Below, piece after piece: positions 1 to 8,158 of a DNA stretch of 64,000 nt (position 1 is its first letter; each line of letters opens with the position of its first letter). The position numbers were made by a program, and so were the translations under genes. The notes under the pieces are model-generated. The model was not told the origin of the DNA, did not search any database, and was given only the letters and a program-made list of their open reading frames with translations. Source of the DNA: Candidatus Purcelliella pentastirinorum. Its GTDB lineage: Bacteria > Pseudomonadota > Gammaproteobacteria > Enterobacterales > Enterobacteriaceae. The stretch is from the NCBI RefSeq assembly GCF_003391335.1, contig NZ_CP028374.1, positions 1-64,000 on the forward strand, written 5' to 3'.

Positions 1-135
1 TTGTATTTCACCTATTCTTTTTAAAACATCTATTGCACTTTCTAACATATTCTTATTTGTAAATTCATTAAATCTTGAAATTACTATTGCTATTTTTGCA
101 TTTGATGCTGTTAATGAAACTTTTATAATATTCAT
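1..135 (-). CDS. ribH: 6,7-dimethyl-8-ribityllumazine synthase (N-terminal 45 residues, cut by window edge)
   Basis: Lumazine synthase condenses the RibA/RibD-derived aminopyrimidine with the RibB product to give lumazine, the substrate of riboflavin synthase. Only the first 45 codons are visible, starting at an ATG (133-135). They read like the enterobacterial protein: an MNII start, the strand that ends I-S-R-F-N and binds substrate, and the helix with L-E-S-A-I-D-V-L-K-R-I-G. The gene lies 40 bases downstream of ribD on the same strand, as in E. coli (ribD then ribH, there called ribE). The rest lies outside the window. Confidence 0.93.
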   Translation of the reverse strand, partial: MNIIKVSLTASNAKIAIVISRFNEFTNKNMLESAIDVLKRIGEIQ

Positions 136-175
136 AATTTATTTTTTTAATTTTAAAATGTGTATTTTATTAAAG

Positions 176-1294
176 TTAATGTTTCGGTGTCAATATTATT
201 CTTAGATCAGATCCTATATATTTTATATCATTAAATTTAAATTTATATCCTTCAGATATCATTTTTATTTTGGGTATTATAAATGAACTTCTCGATAAAT
301 CACCTAAAATTTTAGGAGCCACATATAATATTAATTCGTCGACTAATTTTAATTTTATCAAAGACCCAGCTAGTGATGCTCCTGATTCAACCCATAAATT
401 ATTTATATTTGTTTTCCCAATCATATACATTAATTTTACTAAATCTATAATTTTATTGCTTGAATTTAAAATTATTTGTTTTACATATTTTGGCCAAATA
501 TTATTATCTTTTTTCAAACGAATTAACCAAATTTTGCTTTTATAATTAAATAAATTATACATAGGGGTTATAAGATTTTTACTATCTATTATAATTCTTA
601 ATGGTTGTAGGATGTTAATCCTAATATGTTTATTAGTAGAAATCAATATTTTTCTATTACTAAAGAATTTTTTTTGAATTATTAATTTAGAATTATCTGA
701 TATTATTGTTTTACTAGTACTTAATATAGCATCATTTAACATTCTAAATTTTTGAACATCATTACGAGATGTTATAGAAGTTATCCATTTACTTTGACCA
801 TTAGCTAATGCCGTTTTACCATCTATAGATATTGCTAATTTTAATTGTACAAATGGCATTCCTTTCTTCATTCTTTTAAAAAATCCTTTATTTATTCTCT
901 CTGCTTTTTTTTTTAGCAACCCTATTTCTACAATAATGCCGTTTTTTTTCAATTCTAATAAACCTTTTCCTGATATCCTAGGATTAGGATCTAATGTTGA
1001 AATAATAACTTTTTTTATACCCGATTTTATTAATTCTTTGCAACATGGTGGTGTTCTTCCATAGTGATTACATGGTTCCATAGTAATATAAGCAGTAGCA
1101 CCATTTGATTTATGTCCTGCCATTTTTAATGCATTTATTTCTGCATGATCACTACCTGCTTTAATATGCCATCCTTCTCCTACAATATTATTATTTTTTA
1201 CAATTACACATCCCACATTTGGATTAGGTGAAGTTGTATATTTACCTAGATAGGCTAGTTTTATAGCATGGTTCATATAACGTTTTTTATACAT
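176..1294 (-). CDS. ribD: Bifunctional riboflavin deaminase/reductase RibD
   Basis: Cytoplasmic two-domain enzyme for steps 2 and 3 of riboflavin synthesis. The N-terminal cytidine-deaminase-like domain carries the zinc ligands H-A-E (residues 50-52) and P-C-N-H-Y-G-R-T-P-P-C (about 74-84). The C-terminal reductase domain begins near residue 150 (Q-L-K-L-A-I-S-I-D-G-K-T). Length is 372 aa, against about 367 in E. coli, and both domains look complete. The ATG is at 1292-1294. It is followed by ribH, and riboflavin synthase is at 51.5 kb, so three steps of the pathway are encoded here. No FMN riboswitch is visible upstream. Confidence 0.97.
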   Translation of the reverse strand: MYKKRYMNHAIKLAYLGKYTTSPNPNVGCVIVKNNNIVGEGWHIKAGSDHAEINALKMAGHKSNGATAYITMEPCNHYGRTPPCCKELIKSGIKKVIISTLDPNPRISGKGLLELKKNGIIVEIGLLKKKAERINKGFFKRMKKGMPFVQLKLAISIDGKTALANGQSKWITSITSRNDVQKFRMLNDAILSTSKTIISDNSKLIIQKKFFSNRKILISTNKHIRINILQPLRIIIDSKNLITPMYNLFNYKSKIWLIRLKKDNNIWPKYVKQIILNSSNKIIDLVKLMYMIGKTNINNLWVESGASLAGSLIKLKLVDELILYVAPKILGDLSRSSFIIPKIKMISEGYKFKFNDIKYIGSDLRIILTPKH

Positions 1295-1339
1295 TTTAAT
1301 TTGTTAATAATTTTTTAAAATTTTAATATTATTTTTTGT

Positions 1340-2038
1340 TTATTTTAAATAATAATTTTTTATTAATTGATTTTTATCTGAAAATTCATAAATTATCGGA
1401 ACACCAGTTGGTATATTTAATTTGCTAATTTGATTTTCATTTAAATTACTAATATATTTTATTAAACTTCTTAAAGAATTACCATGTGCTACTATAATAA
1501 TACATTTACTTTTTTTTAATTGATTAATAATATTTTTTTCCCAATATGGAATTATTCTTTTGATTGTAGAAGATAAACTTTCACCATTAGGTATATATTT
1601 TTTTTTTAAATTTTTATATCTGATATCATTTGTAAAAAATCTTTTATCTTTTTCATTCATTTTTGGGGGTGATACATTAAGTGATCTTCTCCATGAATGC
1701 ACTTGTTTTATTCCATATTTTTTTTTTATTTCATCTTTATTCATACCCTCTAAATTACCGTAGTGTCTTTCATTTAATCTCCATGTTTTATATACAGGAA
1801 GCCATACTTGGTTAAGTATTTTTAATATTATCCATAATGTATGTATTGCTCTAGTTAACATTGAAGTATATGCGACGTCTAAAAAATATTTTTTTTTTTT
1901 TAATAAATTTCCAGCTTTTTTTGCTTCAATAATACCATTTTCTGATAAATCAATATCTTGCCATCCGGTAAATTTATTTTCTTTATTCCAGATACTTTCT
2001 CCATGTCTTATGAGTATTATTTTTTTATTTTTCTTCAT
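1340..2038 (-). CDS. gpmA: 2,3-bisphosphoglycerate-dependent phosphoglycerate mutase
   Basis: Glycolytic enzyme interconverting 3- and 2-phosphoglycerate. Visible are the phosphohistidine motif R-H-G-E-S near residue 12, the E-R-H-Y-G substrate motif and the second catalytic histidine in A-H-G-N-S-L-R. I chose the ATG at 2036-2038, which gives 232 aa. An upstream in-frame ATG at 2095 would add 19 residues with no counterpart in the family. The protein ends about 15-20 residues earlier than E. coli GpmA, losing the flexible C-terminal tail. The gene holds a run of 13 A (coding strand) that is in frame as written. Confidence 0.95.
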   Translation of the reverse strand: MKKNKKIILIRHGESIWNKENKFTGWQDIDLSENGIIEAKKAGNLLKKKKYFLDVAYTSMLTRAIHTLWIILKILNQVWLPVYKTWRLNERHYGNLEGMNKDEIKKKYGIKQVHSWRRSLNVSPPKMNEKDKRFFTNDIRYKNLKKKYIPNGESLSSTIKRIIPYWEKNIINQLKKSKCIIIVAHGNSLRSLIKYISNLNENQISKLNIPTGVPIIYEFSDKNQLIKNYYLK

Positions 2039-2167
2039 AAAATTTACTTTTATATTTTTTCTATGTATTATTATATGTTTTAATAAACTTGTCAATCAAT
2101 TGTAAATTTGTGTTAAAATTTTAGATTTATTAAATATTTTTTCATTTTATAGATGTAATATTATTCT

Positions 2168-2827
2168 ATGAATCAAGATGAATTGAAAAAAAAGGTTGCT
2201 GAGTATGTATTAAAATATATACCGTTTAATACTATTATTGGTATAGGCACAGGTAGTACTGTTTCTTATTTTATTGATGCTCTTAGTACTATAAAACATT
2301 TAATTAAAGGTGTAGTTTCTAGTTCTCATTCTTCAACTTTAAAGTTAAAGAATTTTGGTTTTTCTATTTACGATTTAAATAAAGTTAATAAAATTATGGT
2401 ATATATTGATGGAGCGGATGAAATAAATCATCAATTACAGATGATCAAAGGTGGAGGTGCCGCATTAACTAGAGAAAAAATTATTGCATCTGTTGCTAAT
2501 AAATTCATTTGTATTGTTGATAAATCTAAATATGTGAAATATTTAGGTTCTTTCCCTTTACCAATAGAAGTAATACCTATTGCATGTAATTATGTTATTA
2601 ATAAAATGAATAAATTTGGTGGTATATGTAAATGTAGAAATAATGTAATTACTGAAAATGGTAATATTATTATTGATGTTTATAATTTAAAAATTTATGA
2701 TCCCATTAAATTAGAAAATTCGATTAATTTAATTGATGGAGTAGTTACTGTTGGACTATTTGCAAATCGTAAAGCTGATTTATTACTTATTGGTACCGAA
2801 TACGGTGTTGAAAAAATATATTGTTAA
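2168..2827 (+). CDS. rpiA: Ribose-5-phosphate isomerase A
   Basis: Interconverts ribose 5-phosphate and ribulose 5-phosphate in the non-oxidative pentose phosphate pathway. It is 219 aa, the same length as E. coli RpiA. The phosphate loop G-T-G-S-T (27-31), catalytic region D-G-A-D-E (81-85) and [10 protein letters not shown] (94-103) are all intact. With zwf at 13 kb and rpe at 30 kb it indicates a working route to ribose phosphate and NADPH. It is transcribed divergently from gpmA. Confidence 0.97.
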   Translation: MNQDELKKKVAEYVLKYIPFNTIIGIGTGSTVSYFIDALSTIKHLIKGVVSSSHSSTLKLKNFGFSIYDLNKVNKIMVYIDGADEINHQLQMIKGGGAALTREKIIASVANKFICIVDKSKYVKYLGSFPLPIEVIPIACNYVINKMNKFGGICKCRNNVITENGNIIIDVYNLKIYDPIKLENSINLIDGVVTVGLFANRKADLLLIGTEYGVEKIYC

Positions 2828-2936
2828 TAGATTTTGTTGATTATTATTTTTTAATTTATATTAAATTTTTATTTATTTATTATAATTTTAGATTATTTTT
2901 TATTTTATAAGATTTTAAAATATTTTGGAGTTATGA

Positions 2937-3296
2937 ATGTTTTTAAAATATTTTTCTTTATCTATAATTAATTTATTTGTTGGGATATGTATTGGTTTAT
3001 TGATTAGTTATTTAAAAAATAAAAGAATATCAAAGATTAATCAATCGTCCGATTTTTTTATAAATAATGAAATTAAATTACATAATTATAAAAACATATT
3101 AACATATCATTTTTCTCATACTGCTGAATTATTAAGTAAGATATCTGAAGAATACAAAAATTTATATAAGCATATGTCTGAAAGCTCAAAAGATTTGTTA
3201 TTTAATGATAATGAAAATAATGAATCTTTGTTTAAAAATTCAATACATAAAGATTCATTGATTAAAATGCCTAGAGATTATTCTGATGATTCTTAA
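2937..3296 (+). CDS. zapG: ZapG/YhcB-type inner-membrane division/envelope protein
   Basis: A 119-aa DUF1043 protein. One N-terminal membrane segment (about residues 5-26) is followed by a cytoplasmic region likely to be coiled coil. The family signature F-S-H-T-A-E-L-L, the tract Y-K-N-L-Y-K-H-M and the closing M-P-R-D-Y-S match E. coli YhcB (ZapG). That protein is linked to cell division and envelope synthesis. A G-G-A-G ribosome-binding site precedes the ATG. It lies upstream of rplM-rpsI on the same strand, near its ancestral position. Confidence 0.88.
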   Translation: MFLKYFSLSIINLFVGICIGLLISYLKNKRISKINQSSDFFINNEIKLHNYKNILTYHFSHTAELLSKISEEYKNLYKHMSESSKDLLFNDNENNESLFKNSIHKDSLIKMPRDYSDDS

Positions 3297-3472
3297 TATT
3301 TTAAGTCTAATAAAAAAATTTTATGATTTAGATTATTTATATTTTATTATTTGTTAAATAAATTTATTTTCTTATCAATTAATTGTATCATTATATATTG
3401 TTGTTTCATTAATTAAATTTTATTAATTTATAAATTAAATTTGAATTTTTATCTAACAGGTATCTTAAAATA

Positions 3473-3901
3473 ATGAAAAATACAAAAAATAATTTGAGTA
3501 CTTTATTACCTCGATGGTTTATTGTAGATGCAAGTAATAAAATTTTAGGTAGATTAGCTAGTTTTGTAGCTAATATATTAAGAGGTAAACATAAGGTTTA
3601 TTTTTCCCCTCACATTGATGTTGGAGATTATGTTATTATTATTAACGCTAAAAATATTATTGTTTCTGGTATGAAATTTAAAAATAAATTATATTACTCT
3701 CATACTGGTTATATAGGTGGTATAAAATGTAAATCATTCGAGGAATTATATAAAAAATATCCTGATCGTTTATTAAAAATTGCTGTTAAGGGTATGTTAC
3801 CTAAAAATGCTTTAAATGATCGTATATTTAATAAATTGAAAGTATATGTTGATAATAAACATAAACATTTGGCTCAATGCCCAATAATTTTAAATGTTTA
3901 A
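3473..3901 (+). CDS. rplM: 50S ribosomal protein L13
   Basis: Large-subunit protein L13, 142 aa, the same length as in E. coli. Recognisable segments are W-F-I-V-D-A, L-G-R-L-A-S, the central H-I-D-V-G-D-Y-V-I-I-I-N-A and K-G-M-L-P-K-N-A-L. It is followed 15 bases later by rpsI, the conserved L13-S9 operon. An A-C-A-G-G stretch upstream of the ATG is the likely ribosome-binding site. Confidence 0.98.
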   Translation: MKNTKNNLSTLLPRWFIVDASNKILGRLASFVANILRGKHKVYFSPHIDVGDYVIIINAKNIIVSGMKFKNKLYYSHTGYIGGIKCKSFEELYKKYPDRLLKIAVKGMLPKNALNDRIFNKLKVYVDNKHKHLAQCPIILNV

Positions 3902-3916
3902 TTGGATTAACTTGAT

Positions 3917-4309
3917 ATGTCAATAATTAAGAATTATGGTACTGGTAGACGTAAAACTTCTACAGCTCGTGTTTTCCTAAGTATAGGTAATGGTAGTATT
4001 TTAATTAACAAGCGTTCATTAGAAAAATATTTTAATTGTGGTAATGCAAAAATGATTATTTATCAACCATTAAAATTATTGGATTTAATTAATAAAGTTG
4101 ATTTATTTATTACTGTTAAGGGTGGAGGAATATCCGGACAAGCTGGAGCAATTAGACATGGTATTTCTCGTGCATTAATTAAATATAATCTATCTTATCG
4201 TTTAAGTTTAAGAAAATCGGGTTTATTAACACGTGATTCTCGAAAAGTTGAACGTAAAAAGGTTGGGTTACGTAAAGCTCGTAGAAGTCCACAATTTTCA
4301 AAACGTTAA
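3917..4309 (+). CDS. rpsI: 30S ribosomal protein S9
   Basis: Small-subunit protein S9, 130 aa, matching the usual length. It has the Y-G-T-G-R-R-K-T-S start, the central [14 protein letters not shown] motif and the basic C-terminal tail ending S-K-R, which reaches the P-site tRNA. It forms an operon with rplM and is convergent with the rapZ remnant, whose stop codon lies 11 bases away. Confidence 0.98.
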   Translation: MSIIKNYGTGRRKTSTARVFLSIGNGSILINKRSLEKYFNCGNAKMIIYQPLKLLDLINKVDLFITVKGGGISGQAGAIRHGISRALIKYNLSYRLSLRKSGLLTRDSRKVERKKVGLRKARRSPQFSKR

Positions 4310-4320
4310 TTTTATTTTTA

Positions 4321-4755
4321 TTAAATAATTTTTTTATTTAATAATGAATTATGTATTGTTATAATATTATAACCTTTTACTTTAAATATATTATATAATT
4401 TTTCAACAATATATACTGAGCGATGTTGTCCACCTGTACAACCAAAAGAAATTATGATTAATTCGCATTTATTTTTTTTTGATATATTTATTAAATAATT
4501 AATATATTTTTTTGTTTTTTCTATAAATATATTAAATTTTTTTTGTTTTTCTATAAATTTTATTACTTTTTTATTTAGTCCATTTAGTTTTTTAAGTTTT
4601 TTTTTCCAATATGGATTAGGTAAAAATCTAACATCAAATAAATAATTTGTATAAGATGGAATTTTATATTTAAATCCAAAAGATTGAAAAATAATTTTTA
4701 GTATTTTATTATTATTTTTTTGTAAAATAGTATTTGAGATATTATTAAGTTTCAT
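4321..4755 (-). CDS. rapZ: RapZ C-terminal domain only (N-terminal ATPase domain missing)
   Basis: E. coli RapZ (about 284 aa) binds the small RNAs GlmY and GlmZ, and its C-terminal domain senses glucosamine-6-phosphate. Here only 144 aa remain, matching about residues 140-284. They include F-Q-S-F-G-F-K, F-D-V-R-F-L-P-N-P-Y-W and the strongly conserved G-C-T-G-G-Q-H-R-S-V-Y. The P-loop N-terminal half is absent, and the 184 bases upstream hold no trace of it. At the basic C-terminus K270 aligns with Y and K281 with N, while two basic residues remain. The ATG start gives an intact frame. It may be a working single-domain protein or a slowly decaying one. Confidence 0.85.
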   Translation of the reverse strand: MKLNNISNTILQKNNNKILKIIFQSFGFKYKIPSYTNYLFDVRFLPNPYWKKKLKKLNGLNKKVIKFIEKQKKFNIFIEKTKKYINYLINISKKNKCELIIISFGCTGGQHRSVYIVEKLYNIFKVKGYNIITIHNSLLNKKII

Positions 4756-4939
4756 TATTTTGTTATTTTTATTATTTTTTCTTTTATATTTTATTTATTA
4801 TTTTTTAATATTGATAATATTGTTTTGTATTTATAATCATTTTTTTTATTTAATTAAATTAAATAACTATGGTATTCTAATATTATATATTTATTTTTTT
4901 ACATTTCATATTATAATTTAACTTAATATTATTTTATAT

Positions 4940-5521
4940 TTATATTAAATTATTTTTTTTATAATTAAATTTGTTATAATTAATTTTATTTTTTGCAATT
5001 AAAATTAAATCACATATTTCTCTTACAGCACCTTTACCACCTTTATTATTAGTTATATATTGTGCTTTTTTTAAAATAAAAGGATGAGCATTAGATACAG
5101 CAACACTTAATCCTACTAAATTCATAACAGGCCAATCAATTATATCGTCACCTATGTATGCAATTTTATTATAAGATATATTTGTTTTTTTTATCAAATC
5201 TTTAAGTGCTTTTATTTTATTTGATTGACCTTGATAAATATATTTTATTCCTAAGATTTTACATCTATCTTCTATTAATTTTGTATTTCTTCCTGTTATT
5301 ACAGCAACTTTTATTGAAAAGCTTAATAAAATTTTTATACCATATCCATCTCTTGCATAAAATGCATTTGTTTCTTTTCCTTTTTCATCTAAATATATCA
5401 ATCCATTAGTCATTACACCATCTATATCACATATAAGCAATTTTATTATTTTTGCTTTATCTAATATTTTTTTATTTATTTTTCCATAATATGTTTGTTT
5501 ATATTTATTTTTTAAAAACAT
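4940..5521 (-). CDS. kdsC: 3-deoxy-D-manno-octulosonate 8-phosphate phosphatase
   Basis: HAD-family phosphatase that releases KDO for lipopolysaccharide inner core. It is 193 aa, close to E. coli KdsC. The HAD motifs are present: D-I-D-G-V-M-T-N-G near residue 33, the I-T-G-R motif, and G-D-D-I-I-D-W-P-V-M near the end. It sits between rapZ and ibaG as in the ancestral order. The intervening kdsD, lpt and rpoN-hpf-ptsN genes are gone. No other LPS gene is in this window, so whether KDO is still made cannot be judged here. Confidence 0.95.
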   Translation of the reverse strand: MFLKNKYKQTYYGKINKKILDKAKIIKLLICDIDGVMTNGLIYLDEKGKETNAFYARDGYGIKILLSFSIKVAVITGRNTKLIEDRCKILGIKYIYQGQSNKIKALKDLIKKTNISYNKIAYIGDDIIDWPVMNLVGLSVAVSNAHPFILKKAQYITNNKGGKGAVREICDLILIAKNKINYNKFNYKKNNLI

Positions 5522-5779
5522 GTTTTGTTTACCTCTTTTTAAAATTTTGTTTTATATAGTGTTAATTACCATTTATTTCATTAATTATTAACTAATTTAG
5601 TTTTTATTATCACTTTATTGGTTTTAATAATTTGATTTTTTTAATTTTTATTTTAATATATATAGTAATTGTTATTAATTAATATTTATAAATTATCTTA
5701 ATATAATTAAGATATTCATAGTAAATTTATGTTTATTATTGTATATTATACATACAATATACATTGTTTTTATATCATT

Positions 5780-6022
5780 ATGAATAATAATAAAGTTAAA
5801 TCAATTATTTTAGATAAAATACCTTTACACGAATTACATGTTAGTGGTAATGAGTATCATATAAAGATTATAGCTGTTAGTGATATATTTATTGGTTTGA
5901 CTAATGTAAAAAAACAACAAATTATATATAAACCATTAAGAGATTTTATCATTAATAATACAATTCACTCAATTTCTATTGAATCATATACATTGGAAGA
6001 ATGGTCTAAACATTCTATTTAA
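5780..6022 (+). CDS. ibaG: BolA-family protein IbaG
   Basis: Small BolA-like protein (80 aa) that in E. coli pairs with the monothiol glutaredoxin Grx4 to carry [2Fe-2S] clusters. The match is clear in L-H-V-S-G-N-E-Y-H, V-K-K-Q-Q-I-I-Y and the closing I-H-S-I-S-I-E-S-Y-T-L-E-E-W. I use the ATG at 5780; an in-frame upstream ATG at 5729 would add 17 unmatched residues. It lies directly upstream of murA, as in E. coli. grxD at 53 kb is its probable partner. Confidence 0.92.
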   Translation: MNNNKVKSIILDKIPLHELHVSGNEYHIKIIAVSDIFIGLTNVKKQQIIYKPLRDFIINNTIHSISIESYTLEEWSKHSI

Positions 6023-6099
6023 TTATTGTAATCAATGTATTAATTTATTATTTAATTTTAAAAATGTATTTTAATATTGTTTTATCATAAATATATTAT

Positions 6100-7350
6100 A
6101 TGAATAAATTTCGTATTTTAGGTCCTAAAAAATTAAAGGGAAAAATTAAGATTTCAGGTTCTAAAAATTCAGCTTTAGCAATAATATTTATTTCTTTATT
6201 AACTGAAAAACCTATTACATTAAAAAATGTTCCTTATATACAAGATATTGATATTGCTATTAAAATATTAACTAAATTAGGAGTTAAAATAGATCGTAGA
6301 GAATTTATGAAAATAGATTCTTCAAAAATTTGTAATAAATTTTTTTCTTGTAGTTTAATAAAATATATACGAGCTTCTATTTGGTTATTACCTGCCATAA
6401 TTATACGTTGGGGTAGTGGTGAACTTCTTTTACCTGGAGGTTGTTCTATAGGTAATAGACCCGTAGATTTGCATATTTGGGGTTTAAAAGAATTAGGTGT
6501 AAAAATAAAATTCAATCGTAATTATTTAAAAATTGATAGTATTAATAAATTAATTGGTAAAACTATTTGTTTTAATAAAATTAGTGTTGGAGCTACAATC
6601 ACTGTCATGAGTGTTGCGACATTAGCTTATGGTATAACTATTATAAAAAATGCAGCTAGGGATCCAGAAATTATAGATATTGCTAATTTTCTTAATAAAC
6701 TTGGAGCTAAAATTATAAATGCAGGTGAGAGTAAAATTATTATTGTAGGTGTTAAATATTTAAAAGGTTGCATTTATAGTATAATGTCAGATAGAATTGA
6801 GACTGGTACTTTTTTAACAGCTGCAGCCGTATCTGGGGGAGATGTATTATGTTATAATACTTGTGTTAGTAATTTAAAAATAGTATTAAAAAAATTACAA
6901 TTTACTGGAGCAAAAATTACCTATGGACAAGATTGGGTACGATTAAATATGATTGATAAATGTCTTAGGTCTGTAAATATTAATACTGCTCCATATCCAA
7001 GTTTTCCCACTGATATGCAATCACAATTTACCTTATTAAATTCAGTTTCTAATGGTTCTAGTATTATTACTGAAAATATTTTTGAAAATAGATTTATGCA
7101 TGTTGCAGAATTTATTAAAATGGGGGCGCGTCTAAAAATTAAAAACAATAAAATTATTTGTCATGGAGTAAAAAAATTAATAGGTAATAAAGTAAATGCT
7201 ACAGATTTAAGATCATCAATTAGTTTGGTTTTAGCTGGTTGCATAGCAGATGGTATTACCGTTGTTAAAAATATACATCATATTTACAGAGGTTATGAAT
7301 CTATAAAAAATAAATTGAATTCTTTAGGAGCTGTTATAGAATGTATATAA
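6100..7350 (+). CDS. murA: UDP-N-acetylglucosamine 1-carboxyvinyltransferase
   Basis: First committed step of peptidoglycan synthesis: enolpyruvyl transfer from PEP to UDP-GlcNAc. It is 416 aa, a normal length. The catalytic cysteine is at residue 115 in the loop G-G-C-S-I-G-N-R-P-V-D, the same number as in E. coli, so the fosfomycin-sensitive form is expected. The substrate Asp lies in F-P-T-D-M-Q. Its presence indicates that the symbiont still makes, or recently made, a cell wall. Confidence 0.97.
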   Translation: MNKFRILGPKKLKGKIKISGSKNSALAIIFISLLTEKPITLKNVPYIQDIDIAIKILTKLGVKIDRREFMKIDSSKICNKFFSCSLIKYIRASIWLLPAIIIRWGSGELLLPGGCSIGNRPVDLHIWGLKELGVKIKFNRNYLKIDSINKLIGKTICFNKISVGATITVMSVATLAYGITIIKNAARDPEIIDIANFLNKLGAKIINAGESKIIIVGVKYLKGCIYSIMSDRIETGTFLTAAAVSGGDVLCYNTCVSNLKIVLKKLQFTGAKITYGQDWVRLNMIDKCLRSVNINTAPYPSFPTDMQSQFTLLNSVSNGSSIITENIFENRFMHVAEFIKMGARLKIKNNKIICHGVKKLIGNKVNATDLRSSISLVLAGCIADGITVVKNIHHIYRGYESIKNKLNSLGAVIECI

Positions 7351-7475
7351 AAATTAATTTTTATATATTTTTTGTATGTATTTTAAAATTTTTATATATT
7401 TTTTTATTAGTTTGATTATTTTATATACGAAATTTATATTTTTAAAGTAAATATAATAAAATCCAGGAGTTTTTT

Positions 7476-7790
7476 ATGTATGCTGTTATCCAAAATGGTG
7501 GAAAACAATATAAAGTATTAGAAGGTGTTAAATTAAGAGTAGATAAAATTGAACTTCCTGTAGGGAAAAAATTTAAAATAAACAAGATTTTGATGTTTGT
7601 TAATAAAAATGATACAATAGTTGGCTTTCCATATGTATCTAATATCTTTATAAAAGCAAAAATATTATTTCATGGTAGAGATAAAAAAATAAAAATAATA
7701 AAATTTAATCGTCGTAAACATTATCGTAAGTTTAGAGGACATAGGCAATATTTTACTGATATTAAAATTTTAAATATCATTTTATGTTAA
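7476..7790 (+). CDS. rplU: 50S ribosomal protein L21
   Basis: Large-subunit protein L21, 104 aa (E. coli 103). It starts M-Y-A-V-I-Q-N-G-G-K-Q-Y and has the basic C-terminal signature H-Y-R-K-F-R-G-H-R-Q. A good ribosome-binding site, A-G-G-A-G at 7465-7469, stands 6 bases before the ATG. This is one of the few clear Shine-Dalgarno sequences in the window. rpmA follows 39 bases later. Confidence 0.98.
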   Translation: MYAVIQNGGKQYKVLEGVKLRVDKIELPVGKKFKINKILMFVNKNDTIVGFPYVSNIFIKAKILFHGRDKKIKIIKFNRRKHYRKFRGHRQYFTDIKILNIILC

Positions 7791-7829
7791 TTAATTTTTT
7801 ATTAAAAATAATTATTTGGGTTATTTTTT

Positions 7830-8084
7830 ATGGCACAAAAAAAAGCTGGGGGTTCGACTAGAAATGGTCGTGATTCTCATTCTAAAAGATTGGGTGTAAA
7901 ATGTTTTGGCGGTGCTTTTGTCTTTGTTGGATCTATTATAGTACGTCAAAGAGGTACAAAATTTCATCCTGGTAAAAATGTCTCCTGTGGTAGAGATCAC
8001 ACTCTATTTGCTACTAAAAATGGTTATATAAAATTCGAGAAGCGTGGTCTTAGGAATAAGAATTATGTTAGTGTTATTTCTTAA
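7830..8084 (+). CDS. rpmA: 50S ribosomal protein L27
   Basis: Large-subunit protein L27, 84 aa. The N-terminal arm that reaches the peptidyl-transferase centre reads [15 protein letters not shown], as in E. coli. [10 protein letters not shown] and G-R-D-H-T-L-F also match. It lies in the conserved rplU-rpmA-obgE cluster; yhbE, between rpmA and obgE in E. coli, has been lost. Confidence 0.98.
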   Translation: MAQKKAGGSTRNGRDSHSKRLGVKCFGGAFVFVGSIIVRQRGTKFHPGKNVSCGRDHTLFATKNGYIKFEKRGLRNKNYVSVIS

Positions 8085-8158
8085 TTTTATAAAAAAATAT
8101 ATTTATATAATTTAAATTAAATATAAATTTTTTATATATTTTTATGGAATATTTGAAA

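Noticed and set aside
270-545. Plus-strand open frame of 91 codons inside ribD
   Set aside because: It is the reverse-strand shadow of well-conserved ribD codons.
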